Assembly: GCA_017893485.1 (NCBI GenBank)
Contig: CM030365.1
Location: 29,162,289 to 29,226,288 of the forward strand
Direction of reading: 5' to 3'
Length of the DNA: 64,000 bases
Origin: Hemerocallis citrina
Taxonomy: Eukaryota; Streptophyta; Magnoliopsida; Asparagales; Asphodelaceae
Positions 45,808 to 58,384 of this stretch are shown here, piece after piece (position 1 is the first letter of the stretch; every line of letters begins with the position of its first letter). Under the pieces are notes generated by a model. The model saw nothing but the letters and a program-made list of their open reading frames with translations. It was not told the DNA's origin and did no database searches. A program made the translations under genes and the position numbers.

Positions 45808-48187
45808 ATGTCTACTGTTCAATCTTGTGGCTCAGCATCATCTTCTGGCCAGAGCAGTTCAACTTCAAGGGTCTTGCAGTCATTCATCCTTGTGGGAGGA
45901 TAAAACCTTGTGGCTGACGCCTGTGAGTGATCCTTCCCCAGAAGAGGATGTTGAGATCGATGTGAGTTTGGGCCCCGAAGGGGAAGAGCTTGATCGTATT
46001 GAGGGAACGGCCGATACCGGAGAAGTGAGGGAGAATTTCGAGGGGGGAGAACGTGAACCCTCCATCATGCCTGAGGCCGGAAATGATTAGGGAAGTCACA
46101 GGTGGGCGACAGAGGATGATGATGAGGATGAGGAAGAGGACGAGGAAGCTGAAGGGAGTCGCCAGAAGGGGACAAATGAGGTCGGACCGGAGGTGATTCC
46201 CTGTGTTCAGGAAATAGGGACCCCATCGCTTGGCGACATCCTAACTGTCCCTCCTCGCGAGCCTCGGGCAAAGAAGAAGATGAAGATCAATCTTTCTCTG
46301 ACAAAGGGTATGAGCCAATGGCATATGAGCATGAAGGAAGCTTAGCCCGGCCGTGAGCACAATACCCATCTGGAAGTATCTGAATGATCTGCACGACGTC
46401 GTTCACTTCGGTGTTCTGCCATCGTCGGCAAATAAGCTGAAGATCAACACAGACGAGATGAAGAATATCATGGTGGGTAGTGACCTCACCCTCGTTCGGA
46501 AGGCATATCGCATTCGCCGATAGTTCGAGATATTTCTTCCAAATGCTGGTGTTCGGCCAATAGATAACCTCCCAGACTGGTCTTATATTTAATCCCGACG
46601 TGTTTGCTTCGGGATTACAACTCCCCCCCACTTGTTTATGACGGAGGCTTTGAATTTGGCGGGGATGAGCCACACGCAATACGGGCCGAACTCGAGGAAG
46701 CAGCTGACCAGCATCATCATGCTTTGGGCAAAGAAGAAAGTTCCTTTGAAGCTCAAATATTTTCCTATGTGTCTGAGATTGAGTGCCCTCCCAGGGTATC
46801 AACATCGGTGGTATATCTTTCCTTGCCAGAAGTAAAAAGTGGTGTATAATAATCCCGACTCCATTGAGGAGTGAACGTCCAAGTATTTTGTCGTTTATAG
46901 TTCCGAGCCTTGGGACATACCCACTATTTGGTCATATAGGTACCCATCGAAGAACCCAAAGTCTAAGTATTTGATTTCAGAGGAGTATGCTGAGTTGTCG
47001 AGGCTGTTCGAAGGTGGCAACTGCATAGATTGGACAAGAGTGACAGAAGGAATGTTGTCCCAGTGTGGTGTGAGCCCCTTCATTCCTTATAAGTCCATTC
47101 TTTTTGTCCTCGCATTTTTTATTTGATATTAACACATTCGTTCTCTTTCAGCCATGGTTGGCTTCATTTCTACCCTGATATCGAAGTTGTGGGAGATGAT
47201 GGTCGAGGACCCCAAAGGTAAGAGGATCGCCGAGGTGTCTCCATAAGGGCGGCTAAGCAGGACAAAGAGACCAAAGGCCCTGACCAATCATGACCCGGAG
47301 GTTTCTCCAAGAGGCCAACAAAGTGAGAGATTGCAGAGGGCCACAGAATTAGTTAGGTCTCCCCTTCCACTATTCCACCCGGTGCTATAAGTTCTTATCC
47401 CTGGTCAGACCGATGAGACTTTTAGGCCTGATTGGTCCGTGAAGGTGATTGATTCTCTGATAGAGTCTCGACTAGCTCTCGAAGTGGTGGACAACATCGC
47501 CCCGCTGAGGCAAAGCAAGGCTCTCAGTTGGGTGACCACTGCTTCACCCTATCTTACGTTCACAAAAGGTTATGTCATGGTAGGTGTCTAACATGGGTGG
47601 CGTGTTTCCCTTTTTGCATTCGATATTTTTCTAAATACTTTTTCTTCATGCAGACCATGCTTTATAGGGATGAGATGAAGAGTTCGTACGAGCACCATTT
47701 GAAGAGCACCATTCAGAAGTCTCAACGGCTCGAGGCAAAATGGCAGGAAGAAAATTTCCGTGCTGATGCGCTCGAGAAGAGAGTGAAGGAGTTAGAGGGT
47801 GATTTTGCTAATGGGGCTTTTGATCAAGGGATTCTGATGGCCAAGAAGGAAGCCTTAGAGGAGGAGCATCCGAAGTTTAGGAAAGAGCTCGAGGGTTACG
47901 TAGATCAGATCATTCTGGTAGAGGATTTGGGATATAAGCAAGCTCTCGAGAATGTAAGGGAGAGGTACCCCGACATTGACTTCAGTGATCATTCTTTTGA
48001 GCCGGGGCTTGGAAGCACCTTTCCAACTCCCACTCAGATACCTTCGATTTACGAAGGTGCAGAATTGCCTTTGGATCTTGGAGGTGCAAAACCGCATTCA
48101 GGTGACGCCGATGACCACCACCAACGTGTGGTGGTCGGGGACAAGGATCCTCACTTGTCCTCCCTGGTGGTGTTCCCTTCACCTTAG
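45808..48187 (+). pseudogene. aORF, second locus (plus), first copy
   Basis: Homologous to the minus-strand ORF at 39906-42348. It starts at ATG 45808 (MSTVQSCGS, Ser-rich) with an acidic segment (EEDVEID, DDDEDEEEDEEAEG) to about 46250. Then come VSTIPIWKYL, HLFMTEALNLAG (near 46620), LKLKYFPMCLRLSAL and NPDSIEE, equivalent to LHIFVKEVLNWAG, LKYFLACLQLYF and HPDSIKEW in the other locus. Two GT-AG introns restore continuity: about 47068-47151 (phase 1) and 47580-47653 (phase 0). The last exon (47654-48187, open, 178 codons) is a Glu/Lys-rich coiled coil with a Pro/Asp-rich tail. Stops at 46521, 46590, 46833 and 46873 and frameshifts upstream show decay, yet the last exon is intact. Function unknown. 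Confidence 0.7.
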
Positions 48188-49009
48188 TTTCTTATCTCAT
48201 TAGTTTTGTATTGACGTCAATCGTGGACTGGCCACTGCCTTTTGTAATCATTTGGTTTAATCATAAATCATACAATTTTTTTTCTGCATTTCATGTATTC
48301 TTTCGAGACTTGGGGTGGTTGTTTTTTTGATCAGATCACAAGGTATGAGCCTCAGTAAAGTGGTTATGAGTTAGAAATAAGAGTCCCCCGAGGTCAGTTG
48401 TGCCAGGTCGAAGACACCATCGTCCACCTTCGGAAGGAAGCGAGTGACAGGGAAGGGGTGTTCCGGTACCATATCCGAAGGTCGCAGAAGGGGGCGGGAG
48501 TGTTGGCTTGCTTGAACGCATCTGTCCCCGATGTCAGTTTGGCTCTCGCTCGAACCGAGGGAGTGTACTCTCCGGCCTTATTGGAGGGAAATCTTCGGAC
48601 ACCGTCTTCAGGTGGATGCTCATAGAGATAGACTTAGAGTTATATTGGTTGAAGATTAAGCTCGGGGAGGTGAGCCCGACTTCTAGCTTTTGAGTACGTT
48701 CTCTAGACCCGGGGACCCGTTCTTAAATAGTTGGCTCGGGGATACCCAAAGTGGAGTAGTCAGATCTTCTAGTGTTGCTAGTGTTCAACGGGGTCTCAAA
48801 TTCTAGGGGTTAGGAACCTATCCCTCGGGTAAATACGTGGTGGATCTGGGATCAGGGTCTGCCATAGGGTGCCCTGATGCTCAGGGCCTTGCACCTTGAG
48901 TCTGTAAAGGCTTATGCAACCCTGATAATGTAACCAGTTTCTAGACAATGAAGAATGTTTTGTCCTTATCTTGGTCCTCTCAGATGTACGCTAGTAACTG
49001 AGGTACTAG
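48188..49009 (+). other. Non-coding region downstream of the aORF (copy 1)
   Basis: Holds a possible polyadenylation region (TTTAATCATAAATCATAC near 48255) and no recognisable gene. ORFs of 60-75 codons show no known motif. Copy 2 carries the same sequence at 52142-52963. Confidence 0.5.
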
Positions 49010-49370
49010 GCGTGGGATGAGAGACATGTTAGCGGATAAATCTGCGACGGTCTCGGAGTTAGAGCGCCATTCCGAGGCGTCGAGATGAGAGCCATGTTTG
49101 TTGAGAAATCTGACACAATCTCGGAGTCAAAGCATCATTTCGAGCAGCAAGACGAAAGCCATGATTGTGGAGATATATGCATGATCTTGGAGTTAGAGTG
49201 CCATTTCGAGGTGTCAATAAGAGAAACATGTTTGCAGAGAAATCCACGACGGTCTCAGAATCGGAAGCCCATTCAGAGGCGTCGAGATGCAAAACTTGTT
49301 TGCGGAGAAATCCACAGGGTCGGATCGCCATTTTAAGGCGCTAGACGATCCATGTTTGTTGAGAGCAAGG
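49010..49370 (+). repeat. ~65 bp tandem repeat (copy 1)
   Basis: About five units carry GTCTCGGAGTTAGAGCGCCATT, GAGGCGTCGAGATG and CATGTTTGTTGAGAAATC. The 83- and 90-codon ORFs on the two strands arise from it. The same unit occurs degenerately at 45410-45560. Confidence 0.85.
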
Positions 49371-49605
49371 TCGAGAGGTACTCAAGGAATTGCTCCCGCG
49401 TGCTTCACGTGCGTGCTCATGTGACATCACGTGCCCCCACAATGTTCGATTCCACTTTTCTGTTATATATGGTTTCCCTTGTCCTTCATTTGTCATTGAC
49501 TTGATTCTCTGCATTTCTGGCCCTTGCAGAAACGTCACCCTTCCCCAGGGTCGAGGGAACCTTCGAGGAAAAGGAAGACGAAAGACGTTGATCTCTGAGG
49601 AACAA

Positions 49606-50215
49606 TGTAGCGCCCCGAATTTCCAATAAATATAGTTAGAAATAAGTGGCACAAATTCCAGAATCAACTTCAATTGTAATCATAAACACAGAAACCAAAT
49701 ACAGAAAAATGTAAAACTTTTATTACATCAACTCTTTTACAAAGCACAATGGAAATTAAACACCTTGAATTACAATTCTTTTTACGACACAACAGTATTT
49801 AAAAGAACCATAAATACAATTTTTCTCTTTACAATCATTCCCTTTACAAGATATGCATAAAAATTAAACATTCTACCACATGCTCCGAATGCCATGCTAA
49901 TGGTAGCTAACTGTAAAACATGAGGCTAGAGATATCTCTAACCCCTAAAACTACAGGGTTCAGCCATAACAGTGTGAGTGATATTCAAAGGAAATACAAA
50001 TTTAAATGGAAACATAAAGAATAAAATCATAAGTCGACAAGTGAAACATATTAAGATAGTAATCACAAATGGAATATCGAATAACAATAAATGAAGCATA
50101 AATCATCAAGTGAAACTAGGCTAAGTGTCAAGTGTAAGAAAACAGACAACAGGCATGCATAATACAAGCCAAGAAAACACAATGCTAATGATGATTACTA
50201 ATGCATAGTTATCGA
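49606..50215 (-). mobile_element. Partial LTR I within duplication copy 1
   Basis: Starts TGTAGCGCCCCGAATTTCC; on minus this is the end of a Tekay-like LTR (GGGGCGCTACA, as in LTR F). It is cut at 50215 by the duplication junction. The full version follows copy 2. Confidence 0.8.
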
Positions 50216-50299
50216 GCCTCGGGCAAAGAAGAAGAAGAAGATCAATCTTTCTCTGACAAAGGGTATGAGCCAATGGCATATGAGCATGAAGGAAGCTTA

Positions 50300-52141
50300 G
50301 CCCGGCCGTGAGCATAATACCCATCTGGAAGTATCTGAATGATCTGCACGACGTCGTTCACTTCGGTGTTCTGCCATCGTCGGCAAATAAGCCGAAGATC
50401 AACACAGACGAGATGAAGAATATCATGGTGGGTAGTGACCTCACCCTCGTTCGGAAGGCATATCGCATTCGCCGATAGTTCGAGATATTTCTTCCAAATG
50501 CTGGTGTTCGGCCAATAGATAACCTCCCAGACTGGTCTTATATTTAATCCCGACGTGTTTGCTTCGGGATTACAACTCCCCCCCACTTGTTTATGACGGA
50601 GGCTTTGAATTTGGCGGGGATGAGCCACATGCAATACGGGCCGAACTCGAGGAAGCAGCTGACCAGCATCATCATGCTTTGGGCAAAGAAGAAAGTTCCT
50701 TTGAAGCTCAAATATTTTCCTATGTGTCTGAGATTGAGTGCCCTCCCAGGGTGTCAACATCGGTGGTATATCTTTCCTTGCCAGAAGTAAAAAGTGGTGT
50801 ATAATAATCCCAACTCCATTGAGGAGTGAACGTCCAAGTATTTTGTCGTTTATAGTTCCGAGCCTTGGGACATACCCACTATTTGGTCATATAGGTACCC
50901 ATCGAAGAACCCAAAGTCTAAGTATTTGATTTCAGAGGAGTATGCTGAGTTGTCGAGGCTGTTCGAAGGTGGCAACTGCATAGATTGGACAAGAGTGACA
51001 GAAGGAATGTTGTCCCAGTGTGGTGTGAGCCCCTTCATTCCTTATAAGTCCATTCTTTTTGTCCTCGCATTTTTTATTTGATATTAACACATTCGTTCTC
51101 TTTCAGCCATGGTTGGCTTCATTTCTACCCTGATATCGAAGTTGTGGGAGATGATGGTCGAGGACCCCAAAGGTAAGAGGATCGCCGAGGTGTCTCCATA
51201 AGGGCGGCTAAGCAGGACAAAGAGACCAAAGGCCCTGACCAATCATGACCCGGAGGTTTCTCCAAGAGGCCAACAAAGTGAGAGATGCAGAGGGCCACAG
51301 AATTAGTTAGGTCTCCCCTTCCACTATTCCACCCGGTGCTATAATTTCTTATCCCTGGTCAGACCGATGAGACTTTTAGGCCTGATTGGTCCGTGAAGGT
51401 GATTGATTCTCTGATAGAGTCTCGACTAGCTCTCGAAGTGGTGGACAACATCGCCCCGCTGAGGCAAAGCAAGGCTCTCAGTTGGGTGACCACTGCTTCA
51501 CCCTATCTTACGTTCACAAAAGGTTATGTCATGGTAGGTGTCTAACATGGGTGGCGTGTTTCCCTTTTTGCATTCGATATTTTTCTAAATACTTTTTCTT
51601 CATGCAGACCATGCTTTATAGGGATGAGATGAAGAGTTCGTACGAGCACCATTTGAAGAGCACCATTCAGAAGTCTCAACGGCTCGAGGCAAAATGGCAG
51701 GAAGAAAATTTCCGTGCTGATGCGCTCGAGAAGAGAGTGAAGGAGTTAGAGGGTGATTTTGCTAATGGGGCTTTTGATCAAGGGATTCTGATGGCCAAGA
51801 AGGAAGCCTTAGAGGAGGAGCATCCGAAGTTTAGGAAAGAGCTCGAGGGTTACGTAGATCAGATCATTCTGGTAGAGGATTTGGGATATAAGCAAGCTCT
51901 CGAGAATGTAAGGGAGAGGTACCCCGACATTGACTTCAGTGATCATTCTTTTGAGCCGGGGCTTGGAAGCACCTTTCCAACTCCCACTCAGATACCTTCG
52001 ATTTACGAAGGTGCAGAATTGCCTTTGGATCTTGGAGGTGCAAAACCGCATTCAGGTGACGCCGATGACCACCACCAACGTGTGGTGGTCGGGGACAAGG
52101 ATCCTCACTTGTCCTCCCTGGTGGTGTTCCCTTCACCTTAG
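50300..52141 (+). pseudogene. aORF, second copy lacking its 5' part
   Basis: Same content as 46345-48187: HLFMTEALNLAG near 50575, introns near 51023-51106 and 51534-51607, intact coiled-coil last exon 51608-52141. It carries the same upstream stops, so the decay predates the duplication. Without its start and promoter it cannot be expressed in the same way. Confidence 0.75.
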
Positions 52142-52963
52142 TTTCTTATCTCATTAGTTTTGTATTGACGTCAATCGTGGACTGGCCACTGCCTTTTGTA
52201 ATCATTTGGTTTAATCATAAATCATACAATTTTTTTTCTGCATTTCATGTATTCTTTCGAGACTTGGGGTGGTTGTTTTTTTGATCAGATCACAAGGTAT
52301 GAGCCTCAGTAAAGTGGTTATGAGTTAGAAATAAGAGTCCCCCGAGGTCAGTTGTGCCAGGTCGAAGACACCATCGTCCACCTTCGGAAGGAAGCGAGTG
52401 ACAGGGAAGGGGTGTTCCGGTACCATATCCGAAGGTCGCAGAAGGGGGCGGGAGTGTTGGCTTGCTTGAACGCATCTGTCCCCGATGTCAGTTTGGCTCT
52501 CGCTCGAACCGAGGGAGTGTACTCTCCGGCCTTATTGGAGGGAAATCTTCGGACACCGTCTTCAGGTGGATGCTCATAGAGATAGACTTAGAGTTATATT
52601 GGTTGAAGATTAAGCTCGGGGAGGTGAGCCCGACTTCTAGCTTTTGAGTACGTTCTCTAGACCCGGGGACCCGTTCTTAAATAGTTGGCTCGGGGATACC
52701 CAAAGTGGAGTAGTCAGATCTTCTAGTGTTGCTAGTGTTCAACGGGGTCTCAAATTCTAGGGGTTAGGAACCTATCCCTCGGGTAAATACGTGGTGGATC
52801 TGGGATCAGGGTCTGCCATAGGGTGCCCTGATGCTCAGGGCCTTGCACCTTGAGTCTGTAAAGGCTTATGCAACCCTGATAATGTAACCAGTTTCTAGAC
52901 AATGAAGAATGTTTTGTCCTTATCTTGGTCCTCTCAGATGTACGCTAGTAACTGAGGTACTAG

Positions 52964-53324
52964 GCGTGGGATGAGAGACATGTTAGCGGATAAATCTGCG
53001 ACGGTCTCGGAGTTAGAGCGCCATTCCGAGGCGTCGAGATGAGAGCCATGTTTGTTGAGAAATCTGACACAATCTCGGAGTCAAAGCATCATTTCGAGCA
53101 GCAAGACGAAAGCCATGATTGTGGAGATATATGCATGATCTTGGAGTTAGAGTGCCATTTCGAGGTGTCAACAAGAGAAACATGTTTGCAGAGAAATCCA
53201 CGACGGTCTCAGAATCGGAAGCCCATTCAGAGGCGTCGAGATGCAAAACTTGTTTGCGGAGAAATCCACAGGGTCGGATCGCCATTTTAAGGCGCTAGAC
53301 GATCCATGTTTGTTGAGAGCAAGG
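52964..53324 (+). repeat. ~65 bp tandem repeat (copy 2)
   Basis: Copy of 49010-49370 with one or two substitutions (for example GTCAACAAG for GTCAATAAG). Confidence 0.85.
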
Positions 53325-53559
53325 TCGAGAGGTACTCAAGGAATTGCTCCCGCGTGCTTCACGTGCGTGCTCATGTGACATCACGTGCCCCCACAATGTT
53401 CGATTCCACTTTTCTGTTATATATGGTTTCCCTTGTCCTTCATTTGTCATTGACTTGATTCTCTGCATTTCTGGCCCTTGCAGAAACGTCACCCTTCCCC
53501 AGGGTCGAGGGAACCTTCGAGGAAAAGGAAGACGAAAGACGTTGATCTCTGAGGAACAA

Positions 53560-56217
53560 TGTAGCGCCCCGAATTTCCAATTAATATAGTTAGAAATAAG
53601 TGGCACAAATTCCAGAATCAACTTCAATTGTAATCATAAACACAGAAACCAAATACAGAAAAATGTAAAACTTTTATTACATCAACTCTTTTACAAAGCA
53701 CAATGGAAATTAAACACCTTGAATTACAATTCTTTTTACAACACAACAGTATTTAAAAGAACCATAAATACAATTTTTCTCTTTACAATCATTCCCTTTA
53801 CAAGATATGCATAAAAATTAAACATTCTACCACATGCTCCGAATGCCATGCTAATGGTAGCTAACTGTAAAACATGAGGCTAGAGATATCTCTAACCCCT
53901 AAAACTACAGAGTTCAGCCATAACAGTGTGAGTGATATTCAAAGGAAATACAAATTTAAATGGAAACATAAAGAATAAAATCATAAGTCGACAAGTGAAA
54001 CATATTAAGATAGTAATCACAAATGGAATATCGAATAACAATAAATGAAGCATAAATCATCAAGTGAAACTAGGCTAAGTGTCAAGTGTAAGAAAACAGA
54101 CAACAGGCATGCATAATACAAGCCAAGAAAACACAATGCTAATGATGATTACTAATGCATAGTTATCGAATTCTATGCATCCCACAATACATAGGTCCAG
54201 TGCAAGCCCTTATTGTTCTCCACTTAATAGGGTTTAATCTCGTGTCATGCAACTAATCCTACTATGTTGATAGAAACAAGATCTAGAATACTCCGTGAAT
54301 AGGCATACCGACCATCGACGTGCGAGCATCTTATAAGTATTGCTCTGACCCCTGGAGAATCACCTCCTCGTCGTGTACCCCGTGAATAGGCCTGCCGACC
54401 ATCGACGCGCAGATACACTGTACATTTCGCGAACACACTAGAGAGACACAACAAACGCACAACCCCGGAATACATCCGTACAAGTGGAAACAGAGCCCAT
54501 ACTTATGTTTCCCAAGATCTATCACATCTCCACTAGTTCGTATCCTTATGTTTATTATGCTCGATTAATTAATTAGAACACAGTCCCCCTAGAGTTAATG
54601 TACCCAACCGGACTTAACACAACTAAACCAAGAACGAAGACCCCAACTAATCAACTTCCACAAAATCTCATCTGCCATTATTACAAGAGTCCCACTCAAC
54701 CTCTAGAGTCTCACAACTAAAAGTATCATTAATAGTCTTTCTAGGGTCCACTGCATAACCTTCAGTCTCAAATTAAAACCATCTTGGTTTTTGTTATACA
54801 ACAATACTCTCCATTATTCACATTCCTTTTAATCAACCACTATTGCCACGAGAATTCGTTTATATATATGGAAGCACTTTTTACCCGCAAAAATATAGAT
54901 TTTTACAAAATCTGAAAATTATATGATTTTGTCATTCAAAACAGTACACTCTAAAATAAATATTAAATTCTAAAAAATTTCATTTAAATCTAGCACATAT
55001 CAAGGAATATACCATAAAAATCTGAGCTCAAATAAATTAGTTTAAAGGGTAGATATTCAATAAATTCTGAAAACCATCTTTCATCCAAAAATCTGAAAAT
55101 TACATGATTATGTTCCTCTAAACAGTACATTCTAATATTAATATCAATTCTAGAAAAAATCAAATTAAATCAAGCACACGACGAGGAATTCACCTTAAAA
55201 TTAGTTTAAAAAGTTCATATTCAATAAATTCTGAAAACTAACTGTTATTTTAAAAATCTGAAACTACAACTTCAGTGGTAGAAATAGCATATTTTACAAT
55301 CTATAAGTCGGATTGAGGATCTGTTTGATGTTCTGGAAACTAGACACAGTGAGCTATAAGTTTTTGATAATTCCATCAGAAACTAGGTCAAAATCTTGTT
55401 CCAAACTGAAATAGACGACAGTTCAGACCATACAATGTCTATAAAATCTCATCCAAACTCGATCAAATCACTTATATATAGATACTAGAGTCCCCCTAAC
55501 ATAGAATACAAGCCACACACACAAAATAACTCGAAAAACTCTCCAACACCTAATAAAAAAACACAAAACAGCAACCGGGTACTGTTCACCGTGAACAGTA
55601 ACCCTCGGTATTGTTCACCCTGAATAGTAACCCTCGGGTAGGGTTTAAGTTTTATTATTATTATTGTTTCTTTTTGTATATATATCTTGCCTAAAATACT
55701 TCTTATATACACAACAATCATATAGAATCATACCACTTTACTTCAATTTTAGAACAATAAAAATCTCATCTTTTAATCATCCAAAACATGTTTCTTGAAT
55801 GATACACCATGATCTAACATCTACAATCACATATATTCTCATTAGATTTAATTTTTTTAAGCAAGAATATTGATCTTTTATGCATAAGCCACTTCAAAAT
55901 AAATTACTTTCGATCCATACAACAATTATTCTAGCCCTAATGTTAAATTTTAGATGATTAAAAACAACCAATAACATGGAAAGATCTCAACTTTATATTC
56001 AATCAAGCATGAATTCAAGAGCATGGAGCAAGTTCTAATTATTTCTACATATCTTTATTAACTACAATTAAATCCATAGATCCCAAGTTAGATATTTCAT
56101 CCATCATCAATATTTAACATTCAAAATTAATAAAACATGATCATCTCCCATAAAAATTGCATATTTAGTTCATGTAAACATCCATAAGTTCATTCATCAT
56201 GATAATATGAGTAAAAC
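53560..56217 (-). mobile_element. LTR I (minus orientation)
   Basis: The minus-strand end GGGGCGCTACA lies at 53560. The AATTGTAAT/ACTTTTATTACATC segment, the TACATAGGTCCAGTGCAAGCC block (54190) and the CTGAAAATTACATGATT segments (54910, 55095) are the reverse-strand equivalents of parts of LTRs F, D and G. No primer site is seen beside the end, so it is a solo or truncated LTR. It is broken at 56217 by the terminus of LTR J. Confidence 0.65.
55580..55650. repeat. Palindrome pair in LTR I
   Basis: TACTGTTCAC-C-GTGAACAGTA (55580-55600) is a palindrome with ten-base arms. A degenerate copy (TTGTTCACCCTGAATAGTAA) follows about 30 bases later, each succeeded by CCCTCGG. Confidence 0.85.
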
Positions 56218-57929
56218 TGTAACGCCCCGATTTCCTATACCTGAAACCGTGACATGAGGTAGAATCTTTACCGTCAATTAGCCACAATACACAGGTAACG
56301 GAAAAATTTAAAACTTTTTATTCAACACAAATATATTACAAGTCCGAATGTTATAAAACTACAATACATTACATCAATATTACAATAATACCTTACAAGC
56401 CCAAGTGTTACAAACCTTTAATAAATTTACATCAAAGTACAATGAATAATTAATAACACTTGGTACTTTATTTGGTTGATTGACAACATAAAATAAATTA
56501 CAACAGATGTTACAATTGAAATAAAAATCAACACTTTGCTTCTATTGCCTTGAGTCCTCCTAAATCCTGCACCTGTAGTTTTGCAGTGCAGTACCCATTT
56601 AAGTGGGGTCGTCAGTACATATACTGACGCTAAATGCTGATTACAAGCAGCTGAAACTCATCTTAAACAAACAGATTGATGAAAAGAGAAATGTGTATAT
56701 ATAATTGATGTGTCAGTGTATGCTATGACTTAGACTCTAATACAAGATTAATTAATGCAAGGATACACTTATTCTAATGCAAGCGAGACTTTAGACAATA
56801 TGAAGCCCATAAATACATACGCTCATGTCAAGCCGTTTCTTCATATATGGGGATTTGAACCCGCGTCATGAATTCTACTCTTTATACTTAACCTGTTCCT
56901 CATGATACAATGTGACTGATGAGGTTGCTCTGAAACGGTCTAATCCCGCCATTCGTAGTTATACAATGGTGTCTCTGTTTGCCACAGTTGCCCGTCATAC
57001 CGGACCTCACTCAAAAATCAGACAAACACTCAGAGTTTACTACAACACAAGTTAGCTCGAAGCATCCCCTGTGGCCCCTTAGCTTATAGACCGTAGTCTA
57101 AGGCCTGTTCGCTTTTCCTGACATAGAACATGACGGAATTTCGAAGGTCCATCCCCTAGTTCCGACAAGAAAACTTTTCATTCTTATCATGAAACTTCAG
57201 AAATTAACAGACGAGATACTGATCCCGTGCTCTCAACTCATGAGAAGGCACAGACCGTATCCCTTCGACAGGAAGGGTACAACCAATAACACCACTTAGT
57301 GCTAGCCTTTAGGAAAAGTCGGATCATAAGGTATCACCCCTAATACCAACTATTCCCCTTCGGCGAAGTAATAGATAAAAAGGTTATGTAACAATAGTTA
57401 CCAGTTATTACCCTAACGATGTCACTAATCCTGAAACAATCCGAGGAATGACAGCAGTACTAACCAACATGCTAGGGCTTAAGTCAGAGGTCCTATGATA
57501 ACTTTACTAGGTGCTCAATCTAGACTTACCAGGATCACCAAGGATCCTCTCACAGACTATCAATCCAAGACTCCGGCAGTACGAATTTATTCGCATGCTA
57601 CTACCCTGAACATGGATTCCGTCTATGCTCCCGACCCGCGATCAACCTACACCGGTTAAGATCTGACGGTGCACGAGGGGTGACTTGTCCAGAGTCCCCG
57701 AGGGGTAAAATAAATATACGTCTTGATGGTCGATGGCCCCTAGGGCTGATATCGCCTTAGACGAGCACAACAAACTGCGTACTAGCTAATAAGCTATATA
57801 CGAACAAACAAATCACAAACGAGCTAAACGAGGTTCGTATGAAACAATGACCGACATACGAGCCAGGTGAGCTGTGTACGAGACAACAACATACATACAA
57901 GCCAAATAAGTTACGTATGAGACCAACAA

Positions 57930-58165
57930 CTACATTCGACCCCGAAAAGCTATGTATGAGCAAAACAACTTACATACGAGACAACTAGCTACGTATGAGC
58001 CAAACAAATTATATACAAGCCAACTAGCTACGTTTGAGGCAAACGAATCACATACGAGCCAACTGGCTACGTATGAGCCAAACGAATTACATACGAACCA
58101 ACTAGCTACGTATGAGACAAACGAATCACATACGAGCCAACTAGCTACGTATGCGACAACACATT
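57930..58165. repeat. 39 bp minisatellite in LTR J
   Basis: About six units of exactly or nearly 39 bp carry CAACTAGCTACGTATGAG and AAACGAATYACATACGA. Because 39 is divisible by three, it yields a 72-codon ORF with a 13-residue repeat (QLATYEPNELHTS). More degenerate units extend left to about 57780. Confidence 0.92.
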
Positions 58166-58384
58166 GCTAATAATTAGAGTGAACTATTTCTCCAACATAA
58201 ACATGCTATTACATGACTTATGAGCACAAAGAACACTTATTAATCAAGTGCATGATTCAAACCACTAACAATTCCTAACAACTCTAGCTAACGTGAATTA
58301 TAGGCACATGGAAATATATAGAAATCCTAAATACGTGCTTGAATATGGAAAAGCAATCAAACATTTCAAACAGCGAATCAGCTC

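Larger units (their letters stand above)
46261..50215 (+). repeat. 3.95 kb tandem duplication, copy 1
   Basis: A 3,955 bp unit repeated head to tail with 50216-54169. By eye about a dozen substitutions and one 1-base indel (near 47332) separate the copies. The unit runs from inside the aORF, through its 3' part and the ~65 bp array, into the first 610 bp of LTR I. Its borders share only CGA (CGCGA before copy 1, ATCGA at the junction and at the end), so the event used little or no homology. Confidence 0.97.
50216..54169 (+). repeat. 3.95 kb tandem duplication, copy 2
   Basis: A 3,954 bp near-identical copy of 46261-50215. It begins in the middle of the aORF, so this copy lacks the N-terminal acidic segment and promoter. 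Confidence 0.97.

Noticed and set aside
46287..46805. 172-codon minus ORF, also at 50242-50760
   Set aside because: Antisense to the plus-strand aORF, whose translation matches the independent locus at 42 kb; the minus frame has no match there.
46261..54169. Two LTRs of one element
   Set aside because: The 3.95 kb copies are directly adjacent with no internal region, lack TG...CA ends at the borders and cut through an ORF, so they are a tandem duplication.
57952..58170. 72-codon repeat protein
   Set aside because: Product of the 39 bp minisatellite; no start context or conserved flanks.
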